Assembly (NCBI RefSeq): GCF_002900965.1
Contig: NZ_PJOM01000006.1
Location: forward strand, 1-64,000
Source: Pseudotabrizicola formosa
Lineage (GTDB): Bacteria; Pseudomonadota; Alphaproteobacteria; Rhodobacterales; Rhodobacteraceae
Direction: 5' to 3'
Length of the DNA stretch: 64,000 nucleotides
A program made the translations under genes and the position numbers. The first letter of the stretch is position 1, and every line of letters begins with the position of its first letter. Shown here in pieces: positions 20,472 to 29,956 of the stretch. Below the pieces are notes generated by a model. That model made no database searches. It saw only the letters and a program-made list of their open reading frames with translations, and was not told where the DNA came from.

Positions 20472-20903
20472 TCAAGAGAGAATTCTTCCCGACAGCACGG
20501 CGTGCGGCGACCCAAGAGAAACCACGGCTGTCGCGAGCCGATCAAGTCGACGCGGCAAAGTTCCCGCCCCGGTCCCCGCCTTCAAGCCATCAACTCCTTC
20601 CGGGAATCTTCCGGAAACGAACTGATCAGCTGTTATGCGCGGGAAGCCCGATGCGACGTGATAAAGGTCGATCCCCTCGAGTTCGCATTCTGGGGTGTTC
20701 CATTCTGCCGCATCAGGGTCAGTACATCCAAGGGCACCAAGACGTTCCGCGAGCCTCAAGCTGTCAGCACCGTGACCTAGGATTGCACGGCAAAGACCTG
20801 CCACAGTGAATGAGCCCCCTTCTGCGCGCTCGAGTCGGACATGGGCAAGATGCAGCAGGCCGCTGCTTGGTGGCGACAACTGATCCGGCCCATGGACGGT
20901 TAG
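20472..20903 (-). pseudogene. C-terminal fragment of a PD-(D/E)XK motif protein (DUF4420-like)
   Basis: From about 20903 the minus strand reads LTVHGPDQLSPPSSGLLHL and continues with ILGHGADSLRLAERLGALG and YHVASGFPRITADQF. This arrangement (a leading GP-QL segment, a helical repeat and a Y-V-x-FPRI segment) is how I remember the C-terminal half of DUF4420 restriction-type nucleases. The N-terminal nuclease part is missing: the sequence stops where a different gene fragment begins. It is therefore a truncated remnant, in line with the two downstream genes. Confidence 0.45.
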
Positions 20904-21115
20904 ACGTGGTATTTTCCACTGGTCCGCTCGGCCGGTAGGGTCAGCACGTCGTTCATCATGACCTTCAATTCGGTCGCAGCAGCCTCGGCACAATGCGAAA
21001 CCATCGCCGCTTCGTTGACGATCTTAGCTGAAGCCGGCAAGGCGGCTGCTGTAAGAAGCGATGCTGCGACCGGAAGGATCGCAAGGAGGCGGGGGGTGAC
21101 CATGCTGAACTCCAT
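20900..21115 (-). pseudogene. 5' fragment of a secreted small-protein gene
   Basis: The 71-residue frame starts with a clear signal peptide (a hydrophobic stretch ending ALPASA) followed by HCAEAAATELKVMMNDVLTL and SGKYHV. It stops immediately at the junction with the PD-(D/E)XK fragment. Small periplasmic proteins of this pattern normally continue for another few dozen residues, so I infer loss of the 3' end. The 14-bp palindrome CCGATAGCTATCGG at 21122-21135 lies just upstream of its start. Confidence 0.4.
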
Positions 21116-21662
21116 GTTTTGCCGATAGCTATCGGGGCGACCTGGCTCACCTGGACTGCCCCGCCCCTTCGCTTGAGGATGCGAGATTCGCGGCGTCGCG
21201 ACTATCCGCTAAGCGCAATGCCTTGCCGTCTTGTCCCAGAGCAGTGCAGTCGCCCTTGTGTGTCCGGGATCTGGCGTGACCAGCATTCGTTGGTCCGTGT
21301 TGCACCTCTTGACCAAGAAAGCCGCGCCACTGGATTTCAATGGGGTCGTCAAGGTGCTCAGTGAACTTCACTACGCAGCGTCCCAGCCGTAGGGAGCTCG
21401 CATTGGTCCAGAGAAGGTCCGACCCCAGTCGCGTTCCCTCCGCCAGCCATCTCTTGAGCTGAAACTTTACCAAACAATACCGGTTTGCATGACTGTCATC
21501 TTCGCAGCCGTCCCGCGTTCTGATGTCACTCGAAAAATGGTCAAAGGCCAAGACAGCCCCCACATAGGGTGCTCTTAGCGAAATCAGATGCTTACAAGAC
21601 CACTACGCCCACCAGGCGCAATCCCAACACCGCCGGCAACACCTGCTGGTCCGATTTACAAC
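21116..21662. other. Gene-free stretch before the Tn7-like module
   Basis: No convincing gene is seen here. A minus-strand frame of 138 codons (21147-21563) has no recognisable domain and an unlikely composition. The stretch probably belongs to the chromosome-transposon boundary or to decayed DNA. Confidence 0.4.
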
Positions 21663-21772
21663 CGTGTGTAAGTCGGGGCATAGTTACTGCCAAAGGCGCA
21701 ATATTATCCAATAGAATCAATACCGCAATTTGTCTTGAGTGCAAAGGTTTTTGCTACTCGGGGCAAAGGTTT
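21663..21772. repeat. Short repeats, candidate transposon end (TnsB sites)
   Basis: GCAAAGGTTT occurs at 21741-21750 and again at 21763-21772, a 22-base period. TCGGGGCA occurs at 21673-21680 and 21758-21765. Tn7-family ends carry repeated TnsB-binding sites of about 22 bp, and this cluster lies just beyond the tniQ terminator, where an end is expected. TGTC at 21731 or TGTG at 21665 could be the terminal base positions. The matching end on the other side was not resolved. Confidence 0.35.
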
Positions 21773-21792
21773 GACAGGCGCCCAGGGAATGC

Positions 21793-21819
21793 AAAAAAAG
21801 GGTCCGCAATTGCGGACCC
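21793..21819 (-). terminator. Terminator of the transposition operon
   Basis: On the minus strand the perfect palindrome GGGTCCGCAATTGCGGACCC (21819-21800) is followed by seven T residues, 36 bases after the end of the tniQ frame. Confidence 0.85.
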
Positions 21820-21855
21820 TGTGCGATGGTCGAACCTTTCAGTGAGGGCAGTGGG

Positions 21856-23360
21856 CTACGGACTGCCCCCGTCGCCGGTTGCCATTTGTCGAAAGCCCAA
21901 GACGTCCGGCACCAGGACACGGATTGCATCCAGCCGGGGATCCGGACGCGCACGCAATCCTGCAATCTTTCCTGACGGCACCGCTGCGATCAACTCGGCC
22001 GTTGTCCCACCATGGCGTTGGCACGCTTCACCGACCGAGAGAGACAGCTTACGTTGTTCATCATTCATCAGTGGCAGGGCGTCGATCCTGGCAAGAAGAT
22101 CATCCAGAACGCGCCTTGCGAAAATCACACCGCGGACCGCACCGGGAGCATCTGCTGGGATGATGGCAGGCAAGATGCCGGCGCCATAAAGGGCCAGGGT
22201 TTGGTTCTGGGTGCCGCCGATGTATTCCGGGACCTTGGCCAAGGGGATCGCATCCTCATAATCCGTCACCAGTTGCTCCACATCGTTGACCGGAAAAACA
22301 AGGCGTCCACTTTCGGCGTCTGTTGCTCCTTCTGGCACCAGGCCCAGCTTCTGCATCAGCCGCGACATGCGGCGTCGATCGACCTTCAGGGTAAGAGCGA
22401 GGCTTTTCACAGAGTGCAGGCGCCGTTCTGTCACCACCTCGCCAAGCAGCCTTTCGCCCTGCATATATGCATCGTGATCCAGGATGTGCTCACGAAGAAT
22501 CTTGCGGATCGGCCCGGAGCAATGAGCTGCGAACGGCGGTCGATCCAGTCGTAGAGCACTCCATACATCGCCAAGGGGCCTGCCTGAACCGCTGTGGCGA
22601 GGGCTTTCTTCCTGATATCGTCCAGCCCTGCTTTGACCGCGTCCGGACCCTGTTCATAGATGCGAAAACCCGTTTCAAGGGCCGCGCTCAGCTCAAGGCG
22701 TGTCAGCTTCCCCGGGCGGATATCCTGACCATGCTCAAGGACCATGCCGAGATGTTCTGAGGCGTTCAGCACCTGTTCGATGCTTTGGCCATCAAGCCAG
22801 GTTCCGGAGGGTGCCGAGTTTAGGCGATTATGCCACCATGCGACATGCCGACCAATGTTGACTGTGAGGCTCGACATTTCAGCGAGTTCGCGGCCTCCTG
22901 TCTGATCTACTGCATCCTGGATGCTCTCTGTCCCCTCGTGGGAAACTTCCACAAGGGTCGATGTGTGCTTCAGGCAGATCGGAATTGACCCAAAGCACCA
23001 CGCAAGTCGGTGACGCCATTCTGCGGGCGGGCCATCTTCTTGCAAGCAGTGCGGGCAGAACTGTCGAACACGCGATGCCAGACCCGCACGGGAGAAGTCT
23101 TCCCCACGGAACACATTGTGACGGGATAGCGCTCGCACCGTGCCTGCCAGAAGAGCTTTCGGATCCTCCCCTACCGCCGCCGCGAATGTCGCAATTTCCT
23201 CGGTATGACCCGCCGCAAAGCGTGAGGGCTTCAACCCGCAATCTGCAAGCAGGCGACCAGCAGGCTGCCCGGTGTGCAGCAAGGAGAGGCGGGTTGCATA
23301 AGACTGCACCGTTTCCGCCGGATCGTAGGGCACATGGGGAGTAAGCATCTTGACCATCAC
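21856..23360 (-). pseudogene. tniQ: TniQ/TnsD-family target selector, frameshifted
   Basis: TniQ proteins choose the target site for Tn7-like elements by linking DNA binding to TnsC. The N-terminal part (GTG 23360 or ATG 23357, 309 codons) has the TniQ helix-turn-helix region and a zinc finger (FCPHC ... PICLKH). It leaves frame at about 22525. In the -1 frame the sequence reads GPIRKILREHILDHDAY and continues without a break into MQGERLLGEVVTERRLHSVK, the usual TniQ C-terminal DNA-binding region, to 21856. The joined product would be about 500 residues, normal for the family. Loss of one base near the GGCCC run explains the break; a sequencing error or programmed slippage cannot be excluded. 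Confidence 0.75.
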
Positions 23361-24349
23361 CCGCGGTGTTCGAGAAGTTTGCGAAGATCCGGCCAGCCGC
23401 CGGGGTCAAACGGGGTTGGCTCGCCATCCATACCGCCCTGCAAAAGCCAGGTTCGCCGTGCGTCATCAAGCGTCACCGCAGATCTGCCATTGACCAGGGC
23501 CCGGCGGATCGTTGCCTTCGCGAAGGCGATGGATCGACCCAAACCTGCCTTCTGCGAAAAAACAACGCGTTCGGCAAAGAACGGATCGTCGGGTGGCAAG
23601 AGGTCAAGCTTGTTGCAACAAACCTCGATGAACCGCTTCAGGCGTTGCATATCGGCCCCACCGACCAGAACACGCTGCAGGCGCTGGCGCAAACGGTAGC
23701 GCCGGAAGGTCTCTGGGTCAGAAGCAATGCGTTCTTCCAGCAGCGGCACGCCGGACAGGATTACGGCGACTGCGCCCTCCCCCTGCAGCAGGTTCTTCAA
23801 CGCCTGAAGAGCCCCCGCGCTGTCGCGCCCTGTCCCGCCCCGCAGCAGGTGGTGCCCTTCATCGATCCAAAGGAGTGCTACGCCGAGCATCTTGAGGCGA
23901 TGACGGACGATCGGCCATGCTTCGTGTGCCTTTGTGCGTTCAGACAGCCGCGTGTAACCGGTCTTGACGAGGATGTCAGACGCAAGGCTCTTGATGGTGG
24001 CCTCTGGTGCAACGGTGATATGGATGTAATTTCCCGAGGCCCCATCCGTCATCAATTCCAGGGACGGCACAGCCGACAGGTTGCGCTCGATCATGACCGA
24101 CTTCCCGTCGCCGGACTCGCCGATCACCTGCATGCCGAGCGTCTCCCCGTTCAGGGGGTCTCGCACGGCGAGTGGCAAAAGGCTGCCATCGGCCCCGATC
24201 TGCAGGATTTCACGAAGATACTCCTGAAAATCGTCGTCGCGGGCATTCCTCAGATATCGTGCTGTCAGCCAGTCGCTGCGACCCTTCAGGTCATGGGCGG
24301 CAGGCGGGTCTGCAACGGTGGGAGTGGTGATTTCAATCATTGGCATCAT
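23357..24349 (-). CDS. tnsC: TnsC/TniB-type AAA+ regulator ATPase
   Basis: The 330-residue AAA+ ATPase has Walker A GESGDGKS and Walker B ALLWIDEGHHL, and a conserved sensor region (VILSGVPLLEERI). In Tn7 and Tn5053-like elements this protein polymerises on target DNA and activates the TnsB transposase. Its start overlaps the tnsB stop and its end overlaps tniQ by a few bases, so the whole module is one translationally coupled operon. Confidence 0.88.
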   Translation of the reverse strand: MMPMIEITTPTVADPPAAHDLKGRSDWLTARYLRNARDDDFQEYLREILQIGADGSLLPLAVRDPLNGETLGMQVIGESGDGKSVMIERNLSAVPSLELMTDGASGNYIHITVAPEATIKSLASDILVKTGYTRLSERTKAHEAWPIVRHRLKMLGVALLWIDEGHHLLRGGTGRDSAGALQALKNLLQGEGAVAVILSGVPLLEERIASDPETFRRYRLRQRLQRVLVGGADMQRLKRFIEVCCNKLDLLPPDDPFFAERVVFSQKAGLGRSIAFAKATIRRALVNGRSAVTLDDARRTWLLQGGMDGEPTPFDPGGWPDLRKLLEHRG

Positions 24350-26547
24350 TCCATCAAGTCGTCATTGTCCTCGGCGGAGGTCGCCGTGGCAGATTGGGAA
24401 GCGGGTGCTGGGAGTGTCTGGGTAGGCGGAGAGTCAGCGGTGTTGTCGGCACGCGACAGGTCAATGATCCCGTCGAAGAGGTCGACATGCTCCGGCGCGT
24501 CGAAGGCACGCTCAGCCGTCGACATGAACCGCAGGAAATCCGCCTCGTAGTGTTCGTAAGTCTTGTCGGTCACGATTGTCGGAAGGATACCCCGAAGCGC
24601 CTTGCTCCGATAAGCCGCCGCATCGAGTTCAGCCAGGGCACGGGCCTTGACGGCATCCGAACGATCCCGTTCTCCCGCCAAACTGTGCCGAAGCATCATC
24701 AGGTCATCGAAAGATCTCCCAATCCACATAGGATCGGCAGCGGTGACATTTATCCATCGGTCCGGCGCGACCTTGACCGAAATTGTCCCGATATCGTGGG
24801 GCCACCATGCGACCTCCAAAGATTTTGGCCGATTTGGCGGAGCCAGGAAAATTCGCGCCAGTTCATCCGTTTGATAGCGGATGTGCATCATGGTGATGCC
24901 TGACGGCCCCAGCGTGCGATGACGACGGATGCCAAAGACCCGCCGCATTTCTTCCCGGGAAACACCTTGCAGCTGCGAAACCGCCTGTGATTGCGCCCAG
25001 ACTTCCGCAGGCGTGCGACGCAGCAGCCCCGCGTGTTCGGTGTTGTGGTAGATGTCGAGGATCCAACGCACGAGCCATTGCAGGAATTCATCGAGTGTCA
25101 GAGATGCGCGAGCGGCTGCATCATTCTCTCCCCGCTGGACAACATTGCTGAACGTGCGGCCCGAAAACCGCTGTGCAAAGCCAGAGTGGACCGTCTTGAA
25201 GAGGCGCTCAATAAAGGGCCTAAGCCACGGCTTTTTGGCAGGTGCCCCCAGATTGGTGATGCCAAGATCGGCCAGGAGATCATAGGTTTCGTCCGTGATA
25301 TAGTTCGGCCCCCGATCCAGAACGATCATTTCCGGCCGGCCATGCATGTTCCAACGCTCATGTGCGCCGACCGCGTCTGCGATCGGCGCTTTGTCCAGGA
25401 AGATCATTTCCACTGTATCGCGAAGTAGAGACTTCGTATCACCGGCAGAAATCTTCATGCCGACAATGCAGCGTGTGTGAACATCGATAGCAGCGGACAT
25501 TGTAACGCGCCTGGCTGTGCCATCGAGGCCAAGCATCTCGCGTTCCCCAGGACGGAGCCAATCCCACACTCCGACAGCGATCAGGAAGACCATGAGATCA
25601 AAAGTGTAGTCATCGACTTCTACGCGCGCGAGCGCGCGGCTTGCTTCGACACCTACGCCCAAGCCATGCATGTCGCGATAGGCGACAGACAGACCGCGGG
25701 TCCGAATGGCATGATCAATCGGTGCGAGCGCATCGATGGTGGCATGAATGTAGTCGTAGCCGGGCGTGTTCAGTGGCTGCCCGGGCGGATTCATTCGGGC
25801 AGCGTTTTCATTATGCACTTTGAAGACAGCATGCACGCTGGACAGAATTGACGTGATGGAGCAGCGTTCCTCGTCCAGACGCCGATTGATGACTGAACGG
25901 ACAAGAACCCGCTCGGCGTCGGTATAACGGCAGGCACGGTTGCCTGACCTAGTGTAGCTGTCAAACAGGGCGTTCGGTCCACCCCTTCGATAACGGCAAT
26001 ACCACGTGTAAATATGAGCCACTGACTTTGGGGGGCTTGAGTGGGTGCCAAGATTTATCGCCGCACCGCCGCGCTTTCGGACTATGCCAGCCTTCTTCGC
26101 CAGATACCGGTTGTAGTAGATCGCGCCCAAACTAATGATGCGATCTGCCTGCGCAACAAATCCAGCGCGACTCTCTTCAACCGCACCGTCCGCGATCAGC
26201 TGCTGCGCCGCTTCAACATAGGCTTGGCGGAATTTCATGCGGCCGATCTCGGCCTCGGTGCGATGGCTTCGGTCCCGCTCCCCTTCGCAAGCCGCCGCAG
26301 ATGGACGCCGGATGATGGTCAGGCGCCCATGCATGTCGTAGCGACAGAAATCGTCGTTTGAAATCGTGTCCGAGATGGCATGTATGATTTCACCAGTTTC
26401 CTGGTCGAGATACTCATCCCACAATACAAGGCACGAAGTGCTGCGCAACTCCACCACCTTGCCGCGCCGCTTGTTCAGTTCGAACGTAGCCCCCTTCTCT
26501 ACCGGGACGTGCGTTGACGCTGTCAAATTGCGGATGCCGTTTTTCAT
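24346..26547 (-). CDS. tnsB: TnsB/TniA-type DDE transposase
   Basis: The 733-residue protein is a Mu/TniA/TnsB-class transposase with an N-terminal DNA-binding region and an rve integrase core. The DDE residues can be placed: D in VEVDDYTFDL, D in MIVLDRGPNYI, and E in RPFIERLFKTV. A C-terminal beta-barrel and tail region follow (GRTFSNVV onward), including the ILDIYHNTEHAGL block. It cuts the 3' ends and joins them to the target. The size agrees with TnsB of elements that also carry TnsA. Confidence 0.93.
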   Translation of the reverse strand: MKNGIRNLTASTHVPVEKGATFELNKRRGKVVELRSTSCLVLWDEYLDQETGEIIHAISDTISNDDFCRYDMHGRLTIIRRPSAAACEGERDRSHRTEAEIGRMKFRQAYVEAAQQLIADGAVEESRAGFVAQADRIISLGAIYYNRYLAKKAGIVRKRGGAAINLGTHSSPPKSVAHIYTWYCRYRRGGPNALFDSYTRSGNRACRYTDAERVLVRSVINRRLDEERCSITSILSSVHAVFKVHNENAARMNPPGQPLNTPGYDYIHATIDALAPIDHAIRTRGLSVAYRDMHGLGVGVEASRALARVEVDDYTFDLMVFLIAVGVWDWLRPGEREMLGLDGTARRVTMSAAIDVHTRCIVGMKISAGDTKSLLRDTVEMIFLDKAPIADAVGAHERWNMHGRPEMIVLDRGPNYITDETYDLLADLGITNLGAPAKKPWLRPFIERLFKTVHSGFAQRFSGRTFSNVVQRGENDAAARASLTLDEFLQWLVRWILDIYHNTEHAGLLRRTPAEVWAQSQAVSQLQGVSREEMRRVFGIRRHRTLGPSGITMMHIRYQTDELARIFLAPPNRPKSLEVAWWPHDIGTISVKVAPDRWINVTAADPMWIGRSFDDLMMLRHSLAGERDRSDAVKARALAELDAAAYRSKALRGILPTIVTDKTYEHYEADFLRFMSTAERAFDAPEHVDLFDGIIDLSRADNTADSPPTQTLPAPASQSATATSAEDNDDLME

Positions 26548-27233
26548 GTTGCGGCGTCCGTATCGTTAGCCGCGACAAGAGCATACAGCGTAATGCGTTC
26601 CTTCCGGAGCAGCCTCAGACCTTGGCCATGGATGGCACGTGCGACACCGAACAGCGTCACCCCGGCACCGCGGCCTTCGGTTAGAAGATGTTCTACCGTA
26701 ACCGGTCCCGGCAGCTTCAATCGAATGTCATGAATGGCCTCGTCTTCGCATTGGACAGGACGGCGCGCTGCGTGAAACAGCGTCGCGTTGAACAGGTCAA
26801 CCGGGTGGATGTTCTGCTCCGTAACAACAGCCAACTTGTCGATCACCGTTGGGACCGCTGCTTCTGCAATTGCCTGCATTTCAGCGCGAAACTTCGGCTT
26901 CTTGGCGATGTGAGAAGGCTTGACGGCGATCCCAATGCGCAGGCCATTTCGAAACGTGGCGCGGTAGTCAAGAAAATGGTGACCGATGTCTCCATTTGCC
27001 TTGCGAAACGCCACCGGTGCCAATTGTTCCTCTAGGTCCACAAAACCGGGAAGATAAACTGTGCAGATCGCCGCTTTGAACTCGAGCAAGCTCGCAAAGC
27101 CAACCCGCTGTGGTTTTTCGACGCCAAAGACGAATTCTCCAACGAAGTGGCCCTGCGAGGACTTTGGAATCGAACGCACGGCTCGGCTCTTCGCCGGCTC
27201 GGGCAGATAGTAGGTGGCAGCCTTTGGCTTCAT
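26544..27233 (-). CDS. tnsA: TnsA-type endonuclease
   Basis: The 229-residue protein is first in the tns operon, where TnsA (TniC in Tn6022-like islands) is expected. TnsA cuts the 5' ends of the element, allowing cut-and-paste movement. The restriction-like catalytic residues can be traced as E in ASLLEFKAA, D in HHFLDYRATF and the lysine in GIAVKPS. A start at MKPKAATYY with a GGAGA ribosome-binding site is preferred over one 30 codons upstream. The ends of the element should lie just upstream of this gene, as in Tn7. Confidence 0.75.
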   Translation of the reverse strand: MKPKAATYYLPEPAKSRAVRSIPKSSQGHFVGEFVFGVEKPQRVGFASLLEFKAAICTVYLPGFVDLEEQLAPVAFRKANGDIGHHFLDYRATFRNGLRIGIAVKPSHIAKKPKFRAEMQAIAEAAVPTVIDKLAVVTEQNIHPVDLFNATLFHAARRPVQCEDEAIHDIRLKLPGPVTVEHLLTEGRGAGVTLFGVARAIHGQGLRLLRKERITLYALVAANDTDAAT

Positions 27234-27649
27234 AAAAAGTCTCCGTTCGACAATAGGGCACCAGCCCTGCCCCGGACACCGGTGCAGGCTGAAGCTGTGG
27301 AAAGTCGAGAAAACCGCTTGCACTCTTCTGACGAGAGCTTACCTTAAAGGCAGATCATACGGGTTCGCCCGACACCTTTCGCCCGGCCTTGCGCCGGGCT
27401 TTTCTTTGGTGATCGTGGTTTGTGTGGATGTTTCCTTCTGATGCTTTCCGATGCACTAAGGATTCCGACTCACTGCGAAAATCGAAACCCCAAAAATTCC
27501 TGTATCCACAGGTAAGATGCCGACTGCCCGATCTCTCAACTGCATGTTTGCGAAAAACTATTTCATATACTCAGGCGCATCTGGGGTCCCGATCAGAGCA
27601 AATTCCTCGCAAAAGGCGGCAGTGCGGTAGCGAAGATGCACCGCTGAAT
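27234..27649. other. Intergenic region upstream of tnsA
   Basis: This 416-base stretch holds no gene. It should contain the tns promoter and probably one transposon end. The sequence at 27309-27335, read on the minus strand as GAGTGCAAGCGGTTTT, resembles GAGTGCAAAGGTTTT at 21737-21751 near the other end, but a proper terminal match and target duplication were not found. Confidence 0.35.
27381..27407 (+). terminator. Plus-strand terminator upstream of tnsA
   Basis: GCCCGGC-CTTGC-GCCGGGC followed by TTTTCTTT is a strong intrinsic terminator facing into the tns operon. No plus-strand gene precedes it here, so it may shield the operon from outside transcription. Confidence 0.75.
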
Positions 27650-28768
27650 TCACTGCCAGCGCGAACGTGCTTCCAGCACCGACGCATGATCGAGACGCCG
27701 TGTCACTGTGCGTAAATTCGGGACCATCCCCTGCTTGATCGCGGATGCCAGCGCGTGCTTCACCGCATCGATCGACATCTCCTGCAGCCCGCGCCGTCGC
27801 CCCTCCCGGTCTGCGAACGCCTGCAACTGCGCCAATGTCAGATTTTGGAGACGCACCACTTGGCACCGACTGATCAGCGGGTCAGGAAGATCACTCATGT
27901 CATTAGATGTCAGCACCCAGCCGATCCAGCTCATGTCGAAAGGCAGGCGCAATGTAGGGCAATTCCAGGACGCTGCGCTGGATTTTTCCAGAAACGGCAA
28001 GAGCGCCTCGGCAAGCCCAAATGACGCATGCTTTGACGATCTGGCGGTGCCAGCTTTGTCGATCTCGTCGATGACAAAGATCGGATTTGCCCCCTGGGTT
28101 CTCAGGATCAGATCAAGCGGTCGGCCGATTATGCTACCACTCCATCCTTTCTGAAGTCCTGTGATTCCGAAAGATGCCTGCTCGCCCGTCGCATCCAAGA
28201 CCATACCTTCCACGCCTAGCAGCCGTGCAAGAGCGCGGGCCCAACTCGATTTCCCGATTCCTGGCGGACCATCAAGCAGCAAGGGCTCAAGGCGGAAGCC
28301 GATCTCTCCCGCCAAGGCCGACCGACGCATCGCATTCCAGACGGCGGTCGTAGCTTCCGCCATCCAGGGAAACTGTTCATGCAGAGACGCCGCAAGTTCG
28401 TCAGCCTTGTCTGTCGTGGCTATGCCAGCGACAGTTGCCCCATGGCCAAGCTGCTCAACCCGGGCCGAATCCTCCTTTGACAGATGCGCGAGACCGCTGT
28501 TTCGCGCATGATACGCCGCGATACGCTCGGCCCAAGCGCGGATGCGCCGTCGAACGCTGAGTGGCATCTCGTCGCCGGCAGCGGGGCTGTCCCACTCCCA
28601 CAACGAGTCTGTGCCTGTGCATACATGAAGCGGCGCCAACGTGTCGGTGACCGACCGAGATCGGAGCTTCTGCCAGTGGGCGATCAGCCGATCAAAGATG
28701 GCTGCTTCCTTCATGGCGGGATCAGGAAATGGAACAAGGACGAACGGGATACGTGATGCTTTGGTCAT
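27650..28768 (-). CDS. AAA+ ATPase (Lon-like AAA module), function unknown
   Basis: The 372-residue protein has a central AAA+ domain with Walker A LLDGPPGIGKSSWAR, Walker B PIFVIDEIDKAG, sensor 1 region VLTSNDMSDLP and an arginine finger in DPLISRC. The layout resembles the ATPase part of Lon, but no protease or LON domain follows. The N-terminal ~150 residues are unknown. It reads in the same direction as the tns genes with about 400 bases between, so it may be cargo or a neighbour of the transposon. Confidence 0.75.
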   Translation of the reverse strand: MTKASRIPFVLVPFPDPAMKEAAIFDRLIAHWQKLRSRSVTDTLAPLHVCTGTDSLWEWDSPAAGDEMPLSVRRRIRAWAERIAAYHARNSGLAHLSKEDSARVEQLGHGATVAGIATTDKADELAASLHEQFPWMAEATTAVWNAMRRSALAGEIGFRLEPLLLDGPPGIGKSSWARALARLLGVEGMVLDATGEQASFGITGLQKGWSGSIIGRPLDLILRTQGANPIFVIDEIDKAGTARSSKHASFGLAEALLPFLEKSSAASWNCPTLRLPFDMSWIGWVLTSNDMSDLPDPLISRCQVVRLQNLTLAQLQAFADREGRRRGLQEMSIDAVKHALASAIKQGMVPNLRTVTRRLDHASVLEARSRWQ

Positions 28769-29956
28769 ACCGGATGCAAGAAGCTGACGCCCGAAGCGTA
28801 TGCGTCGGGCGGGGTTGCGGATATCGTGGTCGAGTCAAGAATCGAGCGCGGGTTCGGCGCGGGAACAATCACGCGGAACCAATAAGATCAAGAAAAATCA
28901 CCTATGAAGCAGCAAATTCTCGTATTTTACGTCAAGTGATCGAAATATGCTTTTTGTCACCCTATGCTAAAAATCATCGAGCCAATATTTTTTCGCATAC
29001 CTTTTATTTTATGAGGAAAATGCACTTCCAGACGTTGAACCGGTCGAGATAGAGCAGTGCACCTGATCGTCCTGAAGTGGTGTCATTCCCATATTTTTCT
29101 AGGCCCACTGCAGAATATACCAGTTGGCTATCCTTGCCTGTCAGGCCACTGCGGGTCTTTGGCCTGTTCTATGGTCAAAGGTCTGAAATCAGGAAAATCA
29201 CACCTAGCATCAATATTCGGTTTTCGCCAATCCAATCAGGGTGAACATTTTTTCGCATCGTTCGCCTGATACCGTAAATTCTCTTTCAAGGCAGGCTTGC
29301 GCATCCCTGTTTTGAAGCGGAGAGGAGCGACGGCATGCCGCCGTTGCCCCGGCTTCATCACCGGATGCAAATCAGTAAGAAAAATCAGTGAAAGCATTGC
29401 CAATCAGATCGTTGCGGATGGCCTCATGCAGCAAGTTTACAAGTCCTAGCCCGTTGGGCGGAGGCGATAGACAGGCTGTCGAGGTGCGCCTCAAGCTTGG
29501 GAAAACCCCTGCAAAACGGACAGACAGTTACATCATGGCCAAGGATCAACCATGCGAAAAAACTCTGCGGAGTCGGCTTTTCACATTTCCTCATGATAAC
29601 AAGATGTTAAACTGCGATGTGTTTGCATTCTGTGCTGACCTATGCTATAATTCTGGTGCGCAAAAATCGGACCCACATCAGCTGCGCACTCGAGCTCTCG
29701 GCGTATGCCGTTTGCCACATCTTGTATAGTCCACCAATGACCGCGTGATTGCTTCACGCGCCAATACCGTCATGCCGTATGATAGGACCGTCATGTCTAC
29801 GTTTTTCGCTCCACATTGCCTTTTTAACTTGCACAACGCAGCTGCTCATCCAATTGATCACCGCGCCTTGTTTCATCAGGATTTCTCCTTTGCTTATGTC
29901 CTTTATCTGGATGCACGGAAAATTCATTTTGACGCGCAAGCTTGTTGGAAATCAAA
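28769..29956. other. AT-richer gene-poor region with repeated TGCGAAAAAA words
   Basis: This 1.2-kb interval is clearly less GC-rich than its surroundings and has no convincing gene; short frames such as 29388-29729 lack domain features. The word TGCGAAAAAA occurs at 28997-28988 (minus), 29257-29248 (minus) and 29553-29562 (plus), with shorter copies at 27549-27557 and 27474-27481. These may be protein-binding sites, a transposon end or decayed foreign DNA. Confidence 0.4.

Noticed and set aside
21147-21563. 138-codon minus-strand frame next to the Tn7-like module
   Set aside because: No domain, no ribosome-binding site and unusual composition; more likely non-coding or decayed DNA.
29388-29729. 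113-codon plus-strand frame in the AT-richer region
   Set aside because: No recognisable domain and no upstream start signal; it looks like a chance frame.
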